A DNA stretch of 64,000 bases from CAWDVK01 sp963805715 (GCA_963805715.1 CAWDVK010000001.1:62001-126000); one strand, 5' to 3'. Shown: positions 15,882 to 24,330, counted from the first letter of the stretch. Numbers and translations are program-made. The notes: generated from the letters alone by a model not told the origin.

Positions 15882-16112
15882 GTGGGACAGCATCCTGTGA
15901 TCGGTTATCTGGTGTGGGCGGTCTTGTTCGGCGCGCTGTTCGCCTGGGAGGGCCTGGCACTGAGCCATCTCAGCGGCAGCGTGCCGACGCTGAGCGCCGC
16001 CTTCCGGGCGATCATGCGCTACCCGGTCGGCCGGTGGGCCCTGTTCGCGCTCTGGCTGTGGTTCGGCTGGCATATCTTCGTCCGCGGCTGGCACTTCCTG
16101 CTCCGGGCATGA
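15882..16112 (+). CDS. small two-helix membrane protein (DUF6186-like)
   Basis: 76 aa from the GTG at 15882, chosen because GGAGG sits 5 nt upstream; the frame is open further 5' but without a ribosome site. There are two hydrophobic segments: VIGYLVWAVLFGALFAWEGL and WALFALWLWFGWHIFVRGW, the second rich in Trp. The pattern matches a short uncharacterised actinobacterial membrane family that I recall as DUF6186, often next to another small membrane protein, as here. Function unknown. Confidence 0.7.
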   Translation: MGQHPVIGYLVWAVLFGALFAWEGLALSHLSGSVPTLSAAFRAIMRYPVGRWALFALWLWFGWHIFVRGWHFLLRA

Positions 16113-16148
16113 CCAGCCCGCCGAGTCGGCCTGGCGGGTCAGCCTGAC

Positions 16149-16592
16149 ATGCCATCCCAGCTGATCCGGCAGGATCTCGTGCCCATCGTGATCGGCTATC
16201 TGCTGGTCATGGGGACGCTCGCGGTCGGCTTGCGGATGCTGCGCCGCCCGGCGCCCGGGTCACGCCGCCTGGCGTCCGGGTCAGGCCGGCCGGTCCTCGG
16301 CAGCCTCCGCCGCCCCGCACCGGGATGGCCCCGGCTCATCGTCCATCTGCTGGCCACCGCCGCGGGCGGCTACCTGACGCTGATGGCCGTGGTGATTCTT
16401 TACTATTACGGCGTAGTGCGCGTGGGCAGCCAGTTCGTGCCGAGCGCGGTCACCGGCTGCGCGCTGCTGCTGGGCCTGAGCGTTCCCGTGTTCATTGCGG
16501 CGTCCTGGCTCGCCGAGCGCCGGGGCGGGCGGGCGGGAGCGGGGCCGAGGCGCCGCTCCCGTCGCGATCCTTCCGGAACGGCGAAGCGATGA
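16149..16592 (+). CDS. small membrane protein (DUF6256-like)
   Basis: 147 aa with three hydrophobic segments: IVIGYLLVMGTLAVGLRML near residue 12, LIVHLLATAAGGYLTLMAVV near 63, and CALLLGLSVPVFIAASWLA near 103. A Pro/Arg/Gly-rich loop follows the first and an Arg-rich tail ends the protein. It follows the DUF6186-like gene by 36 bp, probably in the same transcript. I recall such pairs in actinobacteria (DUF6256), but the name is from memory. Function unknown. Confidence 0.65.
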   Translation: MPSQLIRQDLVPIVIGYLLVMGTLAVGLRMLRRPAPGSRRLASGSGRPVLGSLRRPAPGWPRLIVHLLATAAGGYLTLMAVVILYYYGVVRVGSQFVPSAVTGCALLLGLSVPVFIAASWLAERRGGRAGAGPRRRSRRDPSGTAKR

Positions 16593-16768
16593 CCGCCGCG
16601 CGGGCGCGCGGGGCCGGACTGGCCTGAGCGCAGGCCGTCGCCGTCCGGCCCGGCCGCGCCGGGCGCGCGGCGGCCAGAAAAGCCGCAGGCGGGGACAGGG
16701 CGTCGCGCATATCGCCGTAGCGGCTGCGCCGCTCCGGCCACGGCCACGCCGCGCCCATCGCGCCTGGC

Positions 16769-17440
16769 GTGCTGCGGAAGCTGGTGGACGCTCTCAATGA
16801 CGGGGTGATGCTGGCCGATGGCGATGGCGCCATCGTGCTGGCCAACCGGCGGCTGGCGGAGATATTCGGCTATCAGCGCGCCGATCTGCTCGGACGCCCG
16901 GTCGAGCCGCTGCTGCCCGTCGAGCTGCGATCTGCTCATCGCGGTCACCGGGCGGCCTACGGGCGCGCACCGGGCAGCCGCCCGATGGGCGCCGGAGCCC
17001 GGCTCGTCGGCCTGCGCAGGGACGGAGCCACGTTCCCGGCCGAGATCAGCCTCAGCCCGGTGGCGACCGCGACCCAGCACCTTGCCCTGGCCGTGGTCAG
17101 GGATGTCACCGACATGCAGCGGCTGGAGGACCTGGCGGATCTGGCCCGGGCCGCCGTCGCGGCGGAGCAGGCTCATCACGAGCAGCAGCTGCTGGACCGG
17201 ATAACCGGCAGCCTGTACGAGGTGGGCCTTAGCTTGCAGGCGGCCGCCGAGCTGCCGCATGAACTCGCCAGTGAGCGCATCGCCGGAGCCCTCCGGCTGC
17301 TCGACGACACGATCCGCGAGATCCGCGACACCGCATTCAGCCTTCGCAGCGTCAGCGCCAACGCCCAGCGCGAGGTCGATGTCCGACCAGCGGTCTGGCC
17401 CTGCCCGCCGCCGCGGATCCGGTCAGGGCGGCGCCGATGA
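16769..17440 (+). CDS. PAS-domain sensor protein, C-terminally truncated kinase
   Basis: 223 aa. A PAS domain (about 1-115: LNDGVMLADGDGAIVLANRR ... FPAEISLSPV ... VVRDVTDMQRLEDL) is followed by a linker helix and a segment LLDRITGSLYEVGLSLQAAA that resembles the dimerisation helix of DevS-like histidine kinases, without an evident phospho-His. The expected ATPase domain is absent: after REIRDTAFSLRS the sequence becomes non-conserved and stops. The change coincides with the end of a nucleotidyltransferase remnant on the other strand, so the kinase was probably cut there. Start GTG 16769 is uncertain, with no clear ribosome site. Confidence 0.6.
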   Translation: MLRKLVDALNDGVMLADGDGAIVLANRRLAEIFGYQRADLLGRPVEPLLPVELRSAHRGHRAAYGRAPGSRPMGAGARLVGLRRDGATFPAEISLSPVATATQHLALAVVRDVTDMQRLEDLADLARAAVAAEQAHHEQQLLDRITGSLYEVGLSLQAAAELPHELASERIAGALRLLDDTIREIRDTAFSLRSVSANAQREVDVRPAVWPCPPPRIRSGRRR

Positions 17441-17510
17441 GCCGCTCATCATCTCGCGCCGCGGAGACCAGCGTAGCCAGCAGCTGGTTCCGCTCGTCGG
17501 TGGTGAACAC
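17365..17510 (-). pseudogene. nucleotidyltransferase N-terminal remnant
   Basis: From the GTG at 17510 the frame reads VFTTDERNQLLATLVSAARD, then LIGAALTGSAAAGR, the GS-containing start of Pol-beta-like nucleotidyltransferases. A one-base frame change then brings in RWSDIDLALGVG, the expected D-x-D metal site. Similarity ends at about 17365, where the opposite-strand PAS kinase begins. Only ~48 codons with a frameshift remain, so it is non-functional. The DID motif after the GS loop makes the identification fairly specific. Confidence 0.6.
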
Positions 17511-17585
17511 CCGGCCTAGCCTGCCACCGGGACCTTTCGGCCTCACCGGCGGGCCAGGTGCCCGCATCCCGCAGCGCGCCGGCGC

Positions 17586-18779
17586 TCAGGGACCGGAGCC
17601 GGACGGTGCGGCGGCCGCCTCGCCGGGCTGCCGGGAGAGCTTGCCGATCGCGTTGAGGTGGCGAAGGGCCTGGGCGTAGGAGCCAGCCAGCGAGCTCTGG
17701 CAGTACGGCAGGCCGTGCTGCTGGCAGAAAGCCCTGATCAGCGGCTGGGAGTGCCGGAGGTTGGGCCGTGGCATGGACGGGAACAGGTGGTGCTCGATCT
17801 GATAGTTGAGCCCGCCGAGCGCGGTGTCGGTCAGCCAGCCGCCGCGCACGTTCCGGGACGTGAGGACCTGCCGGCGCAGGAAGTCAGTCCGGTCGGCTGG
17901 CTGCAGGATGGGCATGCCCTTGTGGTTAGGCGCGAAGGAGCAGCCCAGGTAGAGGCCGAACAGGCCCTGCTGGACCCCGATGAACACCACGGCCTTCACC
18001 GGCGGCAGGACGAGGAAGACTATCGCGAGGTAGCCGCCCAGGTGAACGGCCAGCAGGGCCGCCTCGGCCGGCCGCCGGGGAGCGCGGGCGGCCAGCGCGC
18101 GGATGCTCGCCACGTGCAGGCTGATGCCTTCCAGCAGCAGCATGGGGAAGAACAGGTAGGCCTGATACCGGAACACCAGCCGGGCGAAGCCGCGACTGCG
18201 GCGCGCCTGAGCGGAGGTGAAGGCCAGCGCGCCCATGGCGATGTCAGGATCGGCGTCCTCGGTATTGGGATGCGCATGATGGCGGCTGTGCTTGGCCACC
18301 CACCAGCCGTAGCTCAGCCCGATCCCGAGGTTGCCATGCAGGATGCCGAGCACGTAGTTGGCGCGGCTGGAGCCGGAGATCTGCCGGTGCCCGGCGTCAT
18401 GACCGAGGAAGCCGATCTGCGCGAAGACGACCGCGAGGAAGGCCGCGACCGCGAGCTGCCACCAGGAGTTGCCCACCAGGACGAAGGCGGTCCAGCCGGC
18501 CGCCAGCAGCGTCGCGGTGATAGCGATCCGCCAGGCGTAGTGGCCGGGGCGGCGCTCGAGCAGCCCGGCCTGCCTGACATACCGGGACAGTTCCGCATAC
18601 TCGCTGCCGCGGGGCGGCGCGAGCGGCATCGGGGGCACATAGGCCGCGGCCGGAAGGGGCGGCTGCGCGGCGGCCCTGAGCCCGCCGGGGGCGCCTGAGG
18701 TTCCCGCGACCGCGGCCGCCGGGGTCAGCGGTCCCGCCGCGTGCGCGGTCAGGGATGTTTCCTGTTCTGGCGATCGCAC
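17586..18779 (-). CDS. membrane fatty acid (acyl-CoA/acyl-lipid) desaturase
   Basis: 397 aa integral membrane di-iron desaturase. The three histidine boxes are intact: GHDAGH (126-131), HSRHH (164-168) and QIEHHLFPSMP near 330. Hydrophobic segments surround residues 85-125 and 210-275. QIEHH rather than HNxHH is typical of front-end or delta-5/6-like and actinobacterial acyl-lipid desaturases. The first ~55 residues are Pro/Ala-rich. I chose GTG 18779, with AGGAG upstream, over GTG 18803. The enzyme needs an electron donor; a ferredoxin-reductase-like gene lies 500 bp away on the same strand, a possible but unproved partner. Confidence 0.9.
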   Translation of the reverse strand: MRSPEQETSLTAHAAGPLTPAAAVAGTSGAPGGLRAAAQPPLPAAAYVPPMPLAPPRGSEYAELSRYVRQAGLLERRPGHYAWRIAITATLLAAGWTAFVLVGNSWWQLAVAAFLAVVFAQIGFLGHDAGHRQISGSSRANYVLGILHGNLGIGLSYGWWVAKHSRHHAHPNTEDADPDIAMGALAFTSAQARRSRGFARLVFRYQAYLFFPMLLLEGISLHVASIRALAARAPRRPAEAALLAVHLGGYLAIVFLVLPPVKAVVFIGVQQGLFGLYLGCSFAPNHKGMPILQPADRTDFLRRQVLTSRNVRGGWLTDTALGGLNYQIEHHLFPSMPRPNLRHSQPLIRAFCQQHGLPYCQSSLAGSYAQALRHLNAIGKLSRQPGEAAAAPSGSGP

Positions 18780-18989
18780 GGTGGAACTCCTGGGAGGGCG
18801 CACATCGGGCGGATGGTGATGCGCCGCCAGGGTCCGGAGCGGCGAGGTCGAAACGGGCGATCTCCAGCACTGCCCGCCACGGTGGTTAGGTTACTGACGC
18901 TACCCCTTCGCTTGCCTCGCCGCGAACTAGCGGGGACAGTGCGGTCCCGGCGGCGGGGCCGCGCGTCAGCCGTGGCCGCGCCTGCTGAG

Positions 18990-19310
18990 CTACTGATCGG
19001 CCGGGATGGCGAACTGAATGCAGCGCAGGCCGCGCAGGTCGAGCCAGGCACGGTCCGGAGCGCGGACAATCCGCAGCACGACCGCTGCGCAGGCGGGGCA
19101 GCGCGCCACGGCGCCGGAGTACACCCGCGTCTCGGCCAGCGGTCCGGTGCGCAGGCAGCTGGCGCACTGCCCGAGCGCGCTGGTGATGTCGGCCGCGAAG
19201 ATCTCGCCGAGGGCTCCCGCGAGGACGTTACCGTCCAGGGTGCTGCCGTCGAGGGTGCTGCCGCCGAAGGTGCTGCCGCCAGCCGGGCCGGCGCCCGGTG
19301 ACTCGCTCAT
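18990..19310 (-). CDS. zinc-ribbon-like small protein (DUF6510-like)
   Basis: 106 aa. After a Gly/Ser/Thr-rich N-terminus containing short repeats (GGSTFGG, DGSTLDG), the conserved body runs GALGEIFAADITSALGQCAS and ends DRAWLDLRGLRCIQF. It has two CxxC pairs, CASC (~49-52) and CPAC (~71-74), a zinc-ribbon or rubredoxin-like knuckle. I recall this as DUF6510. Its ATG overlaps the stop of the ferredoxin-reductase-like gene read in its corrected frame, so the two are translationally coupled. An electron-carrier or metal-binding role is inferred from that context. Confidence 0.72.
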   Translation of the reverse strand: MSESPGAGPAGGSTFGGSTLDGSTLDGNVLAGALGEIFAADITSALGQCASCLRTGPLAETRVYSGAVARCPACAAVVLRIVRAPDRAWLDLRGLRCIQFAIPADQ

Positions 19311-20061
19311 AGGGTGCCTCCGCTAGGGCCGAATCGCTCGGTCTTGATGCGGCCAGGGTCATGACCGAGGTCGACCAGCAGGTTCGCTGCCGCCTCGACG
19401 AAGCCGGTCGGCCCGCAGGCGAAGATGGCCGGCGGGCGGGCGGCCAGCCGGCCGCGGCGATCAGGCCGGCGTCGATCTGGCCGGCCGGCCGGGCTGAACC
19501 GGGCGGCGCCGAGCGGGTGAACGCGCAGGTGACAGACAGGCCGCTGGATTCGGCGGCGCGCTCGCGCAGCTCGTAGCGGTACAGCACCAAGGACGGGTCA
19601 CGGACCGAGTACAGCAGCCTGAACTCGGCTCGGCTGCCGGCCGCGGCGCGGGAGCGGATCATGGCCATCAGCGGGACCAGGCCCGACCCGCCGCCGAGGA
19701 GAAAGACGGGATCCGGCGCGTCGGGCTGCCAGACGAACCAGCCGCCGACCGGGCCGCGGACTTCCATCTGGTCGCCGGCCTCCGCCACTTCAGTCAGGTA
19801 CGGGGAGACCTCGCCGCCGGATATCGACACGACGGTCAGCTCGATCCGCTCGCCGTCCGGCGCGGACGCGATCGAGTAGGAGCGCTGCGTCGAGTAGCCG
19901 TCGGCGGCCGTCAGCCGCAGGTCGACGTGCTGCCCGGCGGCGTGCCCTGGCCAGCCGGGCACGTCCAGCACGATCGTGCGGGCGCCGGCTGCCTCGTCCC
20001 GGACCGCGGCGACCGTGGCGACCCGCCAGCTCAGTCGCCCCAGTACCGCTGCTCGCGCCAT
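19307..20061 (-). pseudogene. ferredoxin/flavodoxin-reductase-like FAD-NAD(P) oxidoreductase, apparent frameshift
   Basis: The FAD domain (about 1-95) has QRSYSIASAPDGERIELTV, where RSYS binds FAD, and VEVRGPVGGWFVW-like elements; the NAD(P) domain starts with FLLGGGSGLVPLMAMIR (~115). After GQIDAGLIAAAGWPPAR the frame changes in the run around 19430-19444: a -1 shift gives AIFACGPTGFVEAAANLLVD (CGPTGFVE is the conserved nucleotide motif) and a stop overlapping the DUF6510-like ATG. The unshifted frame gives an unrelated basic tail. One base is probably missing, by mutation or sequencing error. Start ATG 20061 has GGAGA upstream and overlaps the molybdoenzyme gene by 31 nt. Confidence 0.8.
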
Positions 20062-20627
20062 GGGTCTCCGTAGTTGTGATAGCCCGCGCTCTCCCAGAAT
20101 CCCGGCTCGTCCTCGGTGCTGAGCCGGATGCCGCGCACCCACTTGGCTGACTTCCACAGGTACAGGTGCGGGACCAGCAGCCGGGCCGGGCCGCCGTGCT
20201 CGGGCGTCAGGTCCTTGCCGTCGTAGCGGTAGGCGATCCAGGCCTTGCCGTCCCGCAGGTCAGCCATGGGCAGGTTCGTGGTGTACCCGCCGTAGGACTC
20301 CACCAGGGCGAACGCAGCCTTGGTCGTGAGCTGGCCGAGCAGCGCGTCCACCGGCACTCCGGTCCAGCTGGTACCGAGCTTGGACCACTTGGTCACGCAG
20401 TGCAGGTCGACGGTTACCTCGTCACTGGCCAGGGCGCGGAACTCGGGCCAGTCCCAGGTCCGGGTCGCGCCCCTTTCGGTCTGGATCCGCAGCTCCCACG
20501 AGTCGAGGCTCACCCGGGGCGTCGGGCCAGCCGACAGCACCGGGAAGTCAGTGACCAGGTACTGGCCGGGCGGCAGGTCGGGCCGTGAGCGGCCCCGGCC
20601 GGAGAACCCGCGCGAGATGATCCCCAT
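20031..20627 (-). CDS. sulfite-oxidase-like molybdopterin oxidoreductase
   Basis: 198 aa, cytoplasmic (no signal peptide). The SUOX/YedY molybdopterin fold is clear: DLPPGQYLVTDFPVLSAGPT (~17), VDLHCVTKWSKLGTSWTGVP with the molybdenum-ligand Cys at ~77, SYGGYTTNLPMADL, AYRYDGKDLTPEHGGPARL and PHLYLWKSAKWVRGI. The C-terminal dimerisation domain of animal sulfite oxidases is absent, as in YedY. I chose ATG 20627 with AGGAGG upstream. First gene of a three-gene unit with the reductase and DUF6510-like protein, which suggests NAD(P)H-driven electrons to the Mo centre; the substrate is unknown. Confidence 0.88.
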   Translation of the reverse strand: MGIISRGFSGRGRSRPDLPPGQYLVTDFPVLSAGPTPRVSLDSWELRIQTERGATRTWDWPEFRALASDEVTVDLHCVTKWSKLGTSWTGVPVDALLGQLTTKAAFALVESYGGYTTNLPMADLRDGKAWIAYRYDGKDLTPEHGGPARLLVPHLYLWKSAKWVRGIRLSTEDEPGFWESAGYHNYGDPWREQRYWGD

Positions 20628-20771
20628 CAGCCGCCTCCTGGCCTTGCGCCGGTCGTGATGTCCATGCCGCGGCCGGTAAGCCGCCTGGCCCACGCGAGCC
20701 CGGCGAGCCAGCTGACCCGGCAGGCCAGGCCTGATTTCCTGACGCTAGCCGGCCGGCCCCGTGACTCCTAG

Positions 20772-21893
20772 TCACCTGTCGGCCGGCGCGGCCGGCTCCT
20801 GCCCGGCCTGTGCTGCCTGATTCCCGGCCGGCTCCGCCTGATTCCCGGCCTCGCGGCGGCCGGGCAGCGGCTCCCGGCTGACCTCGGCCGCGAGCTCGAT
20901 CAGCCGGGCCAGCGTGTCCAGCCGCGCCGGGCCCTCGCCGTCGAGCCTGGCCTGCAGCGTCGTGACGCCGGCGTCGCGGTACAGCCGCAGCCGCTCTTTC
21001 ACCATGGCCGGCGTGCCGAGCAGGTTGGTACCAAGGCCGAGGGCCGCCGGGACCCGGTCCGCGGCCTCCTCACGCCGCCCGGCCAGCCATAGTTCCTGCA
21101 CCGCGCGGACGTCGTCGCCGAACCCCTGGCGGGTGAAGGCGTCGTTATAGAAATTCTGGTTCGGCGAGCCCATCGCGCCGATCGTGAAGGCATAGCCACG
21201 CGCGTGCCGCCTGGCTGCCTCGTCCACATCCTCGGTGAACTCCACTCCGACCGGCATGACGATGTCCAGGTCGGCCAGGCTGCGGCAGGCCCGCGCCGCC
21301 CCGGCCGCCAGGTGATCGAGGAAGGCCGCGCCGCGCTCGGGCAGGAACGCGTTGCCGATCCAGCCGTCCGCGAGCTCGCCGGTGAGCTCCAGGTTCCGCG
21401 GGCCGAGTGCCGCCACGTAGACGGGCACCTGCGCAGGCGGCAGCATCGAGCGCAGCGCCCGGCCCGGCCCGGCTGGCAGCGGCAGCTGGTAGACCTGGCC
21501 GGAGTAGCTGAGCCGGTCGCCGCGGGCGATGGCGCGGACAATCTCGATCGTGTCCCTGGTGGCGCCTAGCGGCGAGGAGAACCGCACGCCATGCCAGCCC
21601 TCCATGACCTGCGGCCCGCTGGTGCCGATTCCGAGCAGGAACCGCCCGCCGGACAGCTGCTGCAGGGACATGGCTGACATGGCCAGCATGGCCGGGCTCC
21701 TGGCTCCGATCGCGGCGATCGATGAGCCGAGCCGGATGGTCGTGGTCGTGGCAGCCAGGTACGCAAGCGGGGTCAGGGCATCCTGGCCCCACAGCTCCGG
21801 CACCCACGCAGAGGCGGCGCCGAGCCGCTCCGCCGCGGCGACGAACGCGGCGTCGCCGGAATCTCGCACCTGCGCGCTGATCCCTACCTGCAT
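20772..21893 (-). CDS. LLM-class flavin/F420-dependent oxidoreductase
   Basis: 373 aa TIM-barrel monooxygenase-like enzyme of the luciferase family. Visible blocks: MQVGISAQVRDSGDAAFVAA, SAWVPELWGQDALTPLAYLA (~38), TTTIRLGSSIAAIGARSPAM (~55), GRFLLGIGTSGPQVMEGWHG (~88) and VPVYVAALGPRNLELTGELADGW (~155), the last typical of F420-dependent actinobacterial members. Substrate unknown. Start ATG 21893 has GGAGAGG upstream; a much longer open frame continues 5' but overlaps the SRPBCC gene antisense and is not protein-like. The C-terminus is a non-conserved Ala/Gln/Pro tail (GNQAEPAGNQAAQAG). Confidence 0.88.
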   Translation of the reverse strand: MQVGISAQVRDSGDAAFVAAAERLGAASAWVPELWGQDALTPLAYLAATTTTIRLGSSIAAIGARSPAMLAMSAMSLQQLSGGRFLLGIGTSGPQVMEGWHGVRFSSPLGATRDTIEIVRAIARGDRLSYSGQVYQLPLPAGPGRALRSMLPPAQVPVYVAALGPRNLELTGELADGWIGNAFLPERGAAFLDHLAAGAARACRSLADLDIVMPVGVEFTEDVDEAARRHARGYAFTIGAMGSPNQNFYNDAFTRQGFGDDVRAVQELWLAGRREEAADRVPAALGLGTNLLGTPAMVKERLRLYRDAGVTTLQARLDGEGPARLDTLARLIELAAEVSREPLPGRREAGNQAEPAGNQAAQAGQEPAAPADR

Positions 21894-22014
21894 GCCGCGG
21901 ACCTCTCCGGTCGGGCGTGCGGCCCCTGGCCCGGGTCCGTCGCGCCAGTGAACTGCGCGGCTGGTTAAGCTGTCAAGGAGCCGCCGTCCGCCCAGCAGGA
22001 GGCACGAGGGGCGC

Positions 22015-22542
22015 ATGGACCTGCCCGAGCTGCGCTTCAGCGACTGCCCGACCGCGGAGTCGTCGCTGCTGATCGCCGCGCCGCCGCGGGCCGTCTGGGA
22101 CCTGGTCTGCGACATCCAGCTCCCGGCCCGCTTCAGCAGCGAGTTCCAGGGCGCCGACTGGCTTGATGGCGCGACCGGGCCCGCGCTCGGCGCCCGTTTC
22201 ACCGGCCGCAACACGCACCCGGCCATCGGCAGCTGGCAGACGACGGCCACGATCTGCGAATTCGATCCAGAACGCACCCTGGCCTGGTCCATCGGTGACC
22301 CGGCCAGCCCGGCCGCGCGCTGGCGGTTCGCCCTGGCCCCCGCGGGCGGCCGGACGATGCTGACCATGTGGATGCAGATAGGGCCGGGCCGCAGCGGCAT
22401 CAGCGCCGCCATCGACGCGATGCCGGACAAGGAATCCAGGATCCTGCACCGCCGGCTGGCCGAGCACCGGGCCAACATGGCGGCCACCCTGGCCGGCCTG
22501 AAGGAACTCGCGGAGGCCGCCCGGGCGCCGGAGCCGGCCTGA
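22015..22542 (+). CDS. SRPBCC-family (START-like) protein
   Basis: 175 aa helix-grip protein of the polyketide-cyclase/dehydrase-like SRPBCC superfamily. Characteristic pieces are SSLLIAAPPRAVWDLVCDIQ (first strand and helix), LGARFTGRN, TICEFDPERTLAWSIGD and RWRFALAPAGGRTMLTMWMQ, then a long C-terminal helix (HRRLAEHRANMAATLAGLKE) lining the cavity. It is divergent from the LLM oxidoreductase with ~120 bp between starts, so the two may share regulation. The ligand cannot be predicted. Confidence 0.83.
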   Translation: MDLPELRFSDCPTAESSLLIAAPPRAVWDLVCDIQLPARFSSEFQGADWLDGATGPALGARFTGRNTHPAIGSWQTTATICEFDPERTLAWSIGDPASPAARWRFALAPAGGRTMLTMWMQIGPGRSGISAAIDAMPDKESRILHRRLAEHRANMAATLAGLKELAEAARAPEPA

Positions 22543-22678
22543 TGCTCTCCGGGCGTCATGATTCGCCTGGCCGATGGCGGGTAGCCCTGGCGCAGACCCA
22601 GGCTCATGTCATCGAGCCCGGGGACGCGCTCGGCCAGTAGCAGGCCGGCCGCGACCTGCGCCTGAGAAGCTAGCGACT

Positions 22679-24322
22679 ATGGCCCCGTCCAGGAGAAACC
22701 AGCGCGGCAGTCAGCCAGCGACGGGGTCGCTGCGCTCCTACCAGGCCAAGCGGGACTTCACCCGGACGCCCGAGCCGTCGGGGCAGCGCGCGCCCGGGGC
22801 CGGCCAGCCCGCTGGCCGCCGGTTCGTGGTGCAGCGGCACCGGGCCAGGCGGCTGCACTACGACTTCCGGCTGGAGATCGGCGGCGTGCTGGTGAGCTGG
22901 GCCGTGCCGAAGGGCCCGACGCTCGATCCCGGCGTCCGGCGCGCCGCCGTGCACGTCGAGGATCATCCGATCGAGTACCTCGACTTCGAGGGCGTGATCC
23001 CGTCCGGCCAGTACGGCGGCGGTGACGTGATCGTCTGGGATCACGGCACCTGGGAGCCGCACGACACCGACGATCCGGCCGCCGCCGTCGCTGACGGCGA
23101 GCTGCACCTCGACATCCGCGGCGAGAAGCTCCGCGGGCGGCTGGTGCTGGTCCGGACCGGATCGGACGACAAGCAGTGGCTGCTGCTGCATAAGCACGAC
23201 GATGACGCAGTGCCGGGCTGGGACCCGGAGGACCACCCGGCATCCGTGCTGAGCGGCCGTACCAATGATGAGGTCAAGGCGGATCCGGACCGGCTGTGGC
23301 GCTCCGATCTGCCGCCGGCCGAGGCATCGGTGCCGGCACCGGGCAAGGCTGGCATCAGCAGGACCGGGCCGGCCGGGCCGCGGACTGACCAGCTCGGCGC
23401 GCTCGATGCGCTCGGGGCCGGCGGCACCTGGGATGTGTTCGGCCGCCGCATGCGGCTGACCAATCTCGATAAGGTTCTGTTCCCGGCGCGCCCTGGTGGC
23501 GAGCCGGTGACCAAGCGCGACTTCATCAGGTACGCGGCCAGGATCGCGCCGGTCGTGCTGCCCTACCTGGCCGGGCGCCCGCTGAACATGCACCGGTTCC
23601 CCGGCGGGGCTGGTGAGAAGGGCTTCTGGCATAAGCAGCTGCCCGAGCACGCACCGGCATGGATCCCGCGCTGGCACAATCCGGCGGCTGGCCGGGGCGA
23701 GACGTCGACGTATCTGGTCGTCGGCGAGCCGGCCGCGCTGGTCTGGGCGGCCAACTTCGGTGCGCTGGAGTGGCATGCCTGGACCTCGCGCACCGACAGC
23801 CCGGACCGTCCCAGCTATGCCCTGATCGACATTGACCCCGGCCCGGCGACAGCCTGGGCGGACGTGCTGGTCCTGGCCCGGCTGCACCGCGCGGCCCTGC
23901 AGCACCTGGGCGTGCGGGCGCAGCCGAAGGTGACCGGCAGGCGCGGCATCCAGATCTGGATCCCGATCGCCGCCGGGCCAGGATTCGACGAGACGCGCGG
24001 CTGGGTCGAGCAGCTGTCCAAGTCCATCGGCGCGGTGGTTCCCGAGCTGGTGAGCTGGAAATGGGACGTCCGGGAGCGGGCCGGCCAGGCCCGCCTGGAC
24101 TACACCCAGAACGCGGTCGGCAAGACGCTGGTCACCCCCTACAGCCCGCGTGCCGCCGCGGGCGCCCCCGTGTCCGCGCCGATCGGCTGGGATGAGCTCG
24201 ACGATCCCGGCCTGCGGCCGGACGGCATCACGATCGGCGCCGTGCTGGACCGGCTCGCCAGGCGCGGCGACCCGTTCCGCACGGTCCTGGCCGGCGACCA
24301 GGTCCTCCCGCCGATCAAGTAA
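22679..24322 (+). CDS. LigD-like DNA repair protein: 3'-phosphoesterase + polymerase, no ligase domain
   Basis: 547 aa. The N-terminal phosphoesterase domain (about 45-190) has FVVQRHRARRLHYDFRLEIG with catalytic His, VHVEDHPIEYLDFEGVIPSG and GGGDVIVWDHGTWEPHD. A ~60-residue linker leads to the AEP/LigD polymerase domain (about 255-545): MRLTNLDKVLFPARPG, YLAGRPLNMHRFPGGAGEKG, the metal site ALIDIDPGPATAW (~382-392) and a C-terminal DDPGLRPDGITIGAVLDRL. The ATP-dependent ligase domain of mycobacterial LigD is missing and the order is PE-POL. I see no Ku gene in the window; a separate ligase would be needed for end joining. Start ATG 22679 is in weak context. Confidence 0.87.
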   Translation: MAPSRRNQRGSQPATGSLRSYQAKRDFTRTPEPSGQRAPGAGQPAGRRFVVQRHRARRLHYDFRLEIGGVLVSWAVPKGPTLDPGVRRAAVHVEDHPIEYLDFEGVIPSGQYGGGDVIVWDHGTWEPHDTDDPAAAVADGELHLDIRGEKLRGRLVLVRTGSDDKQWLLLHKHDDDAVPGWDPEDHPASVLSGRTNDEVKADPDRLWRSDLPPAEASVPAPGKAGISRTGPAGPRTDQLGALDALGAGGTWDVFGRRMRLTNLDKVLFPARPGGEPVTKRDFIRYAARIAPVVLPYLAGRPLNMHRFPGGAGEKGFWHKQLPEHAPAWIPRWHNPAAGRGETSTYLVVGEPAALVWAANFGALEWHAWTSRTDSPDRPSYALIDIDPGPATAWADVLVLARLHRAALQHLGVRAQPKVTGRRGIQIWIPIAAGPGFDETRGWVEQLSKSIGAVVPELVSWKWDVRERAGQARLDYTQNAVGKTLVTPYSPRAAAGAPVSAPIGWDELDDPGLRPDGITIGAVLDRLARRGDPFRTVLAGDQVLPPIK

Positions 24323-24330
24323 CGGGCGGG

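Noticed and set aside
21894..22607. N-terminal extension of the LLM oxidoreductase by ~240 codons
   Set aside because: The extension is antisense to the SRPBCC gene, lacks domain similarity, and the internal ATG at 21893 has a good ribosome site and the conserved N-terminus.
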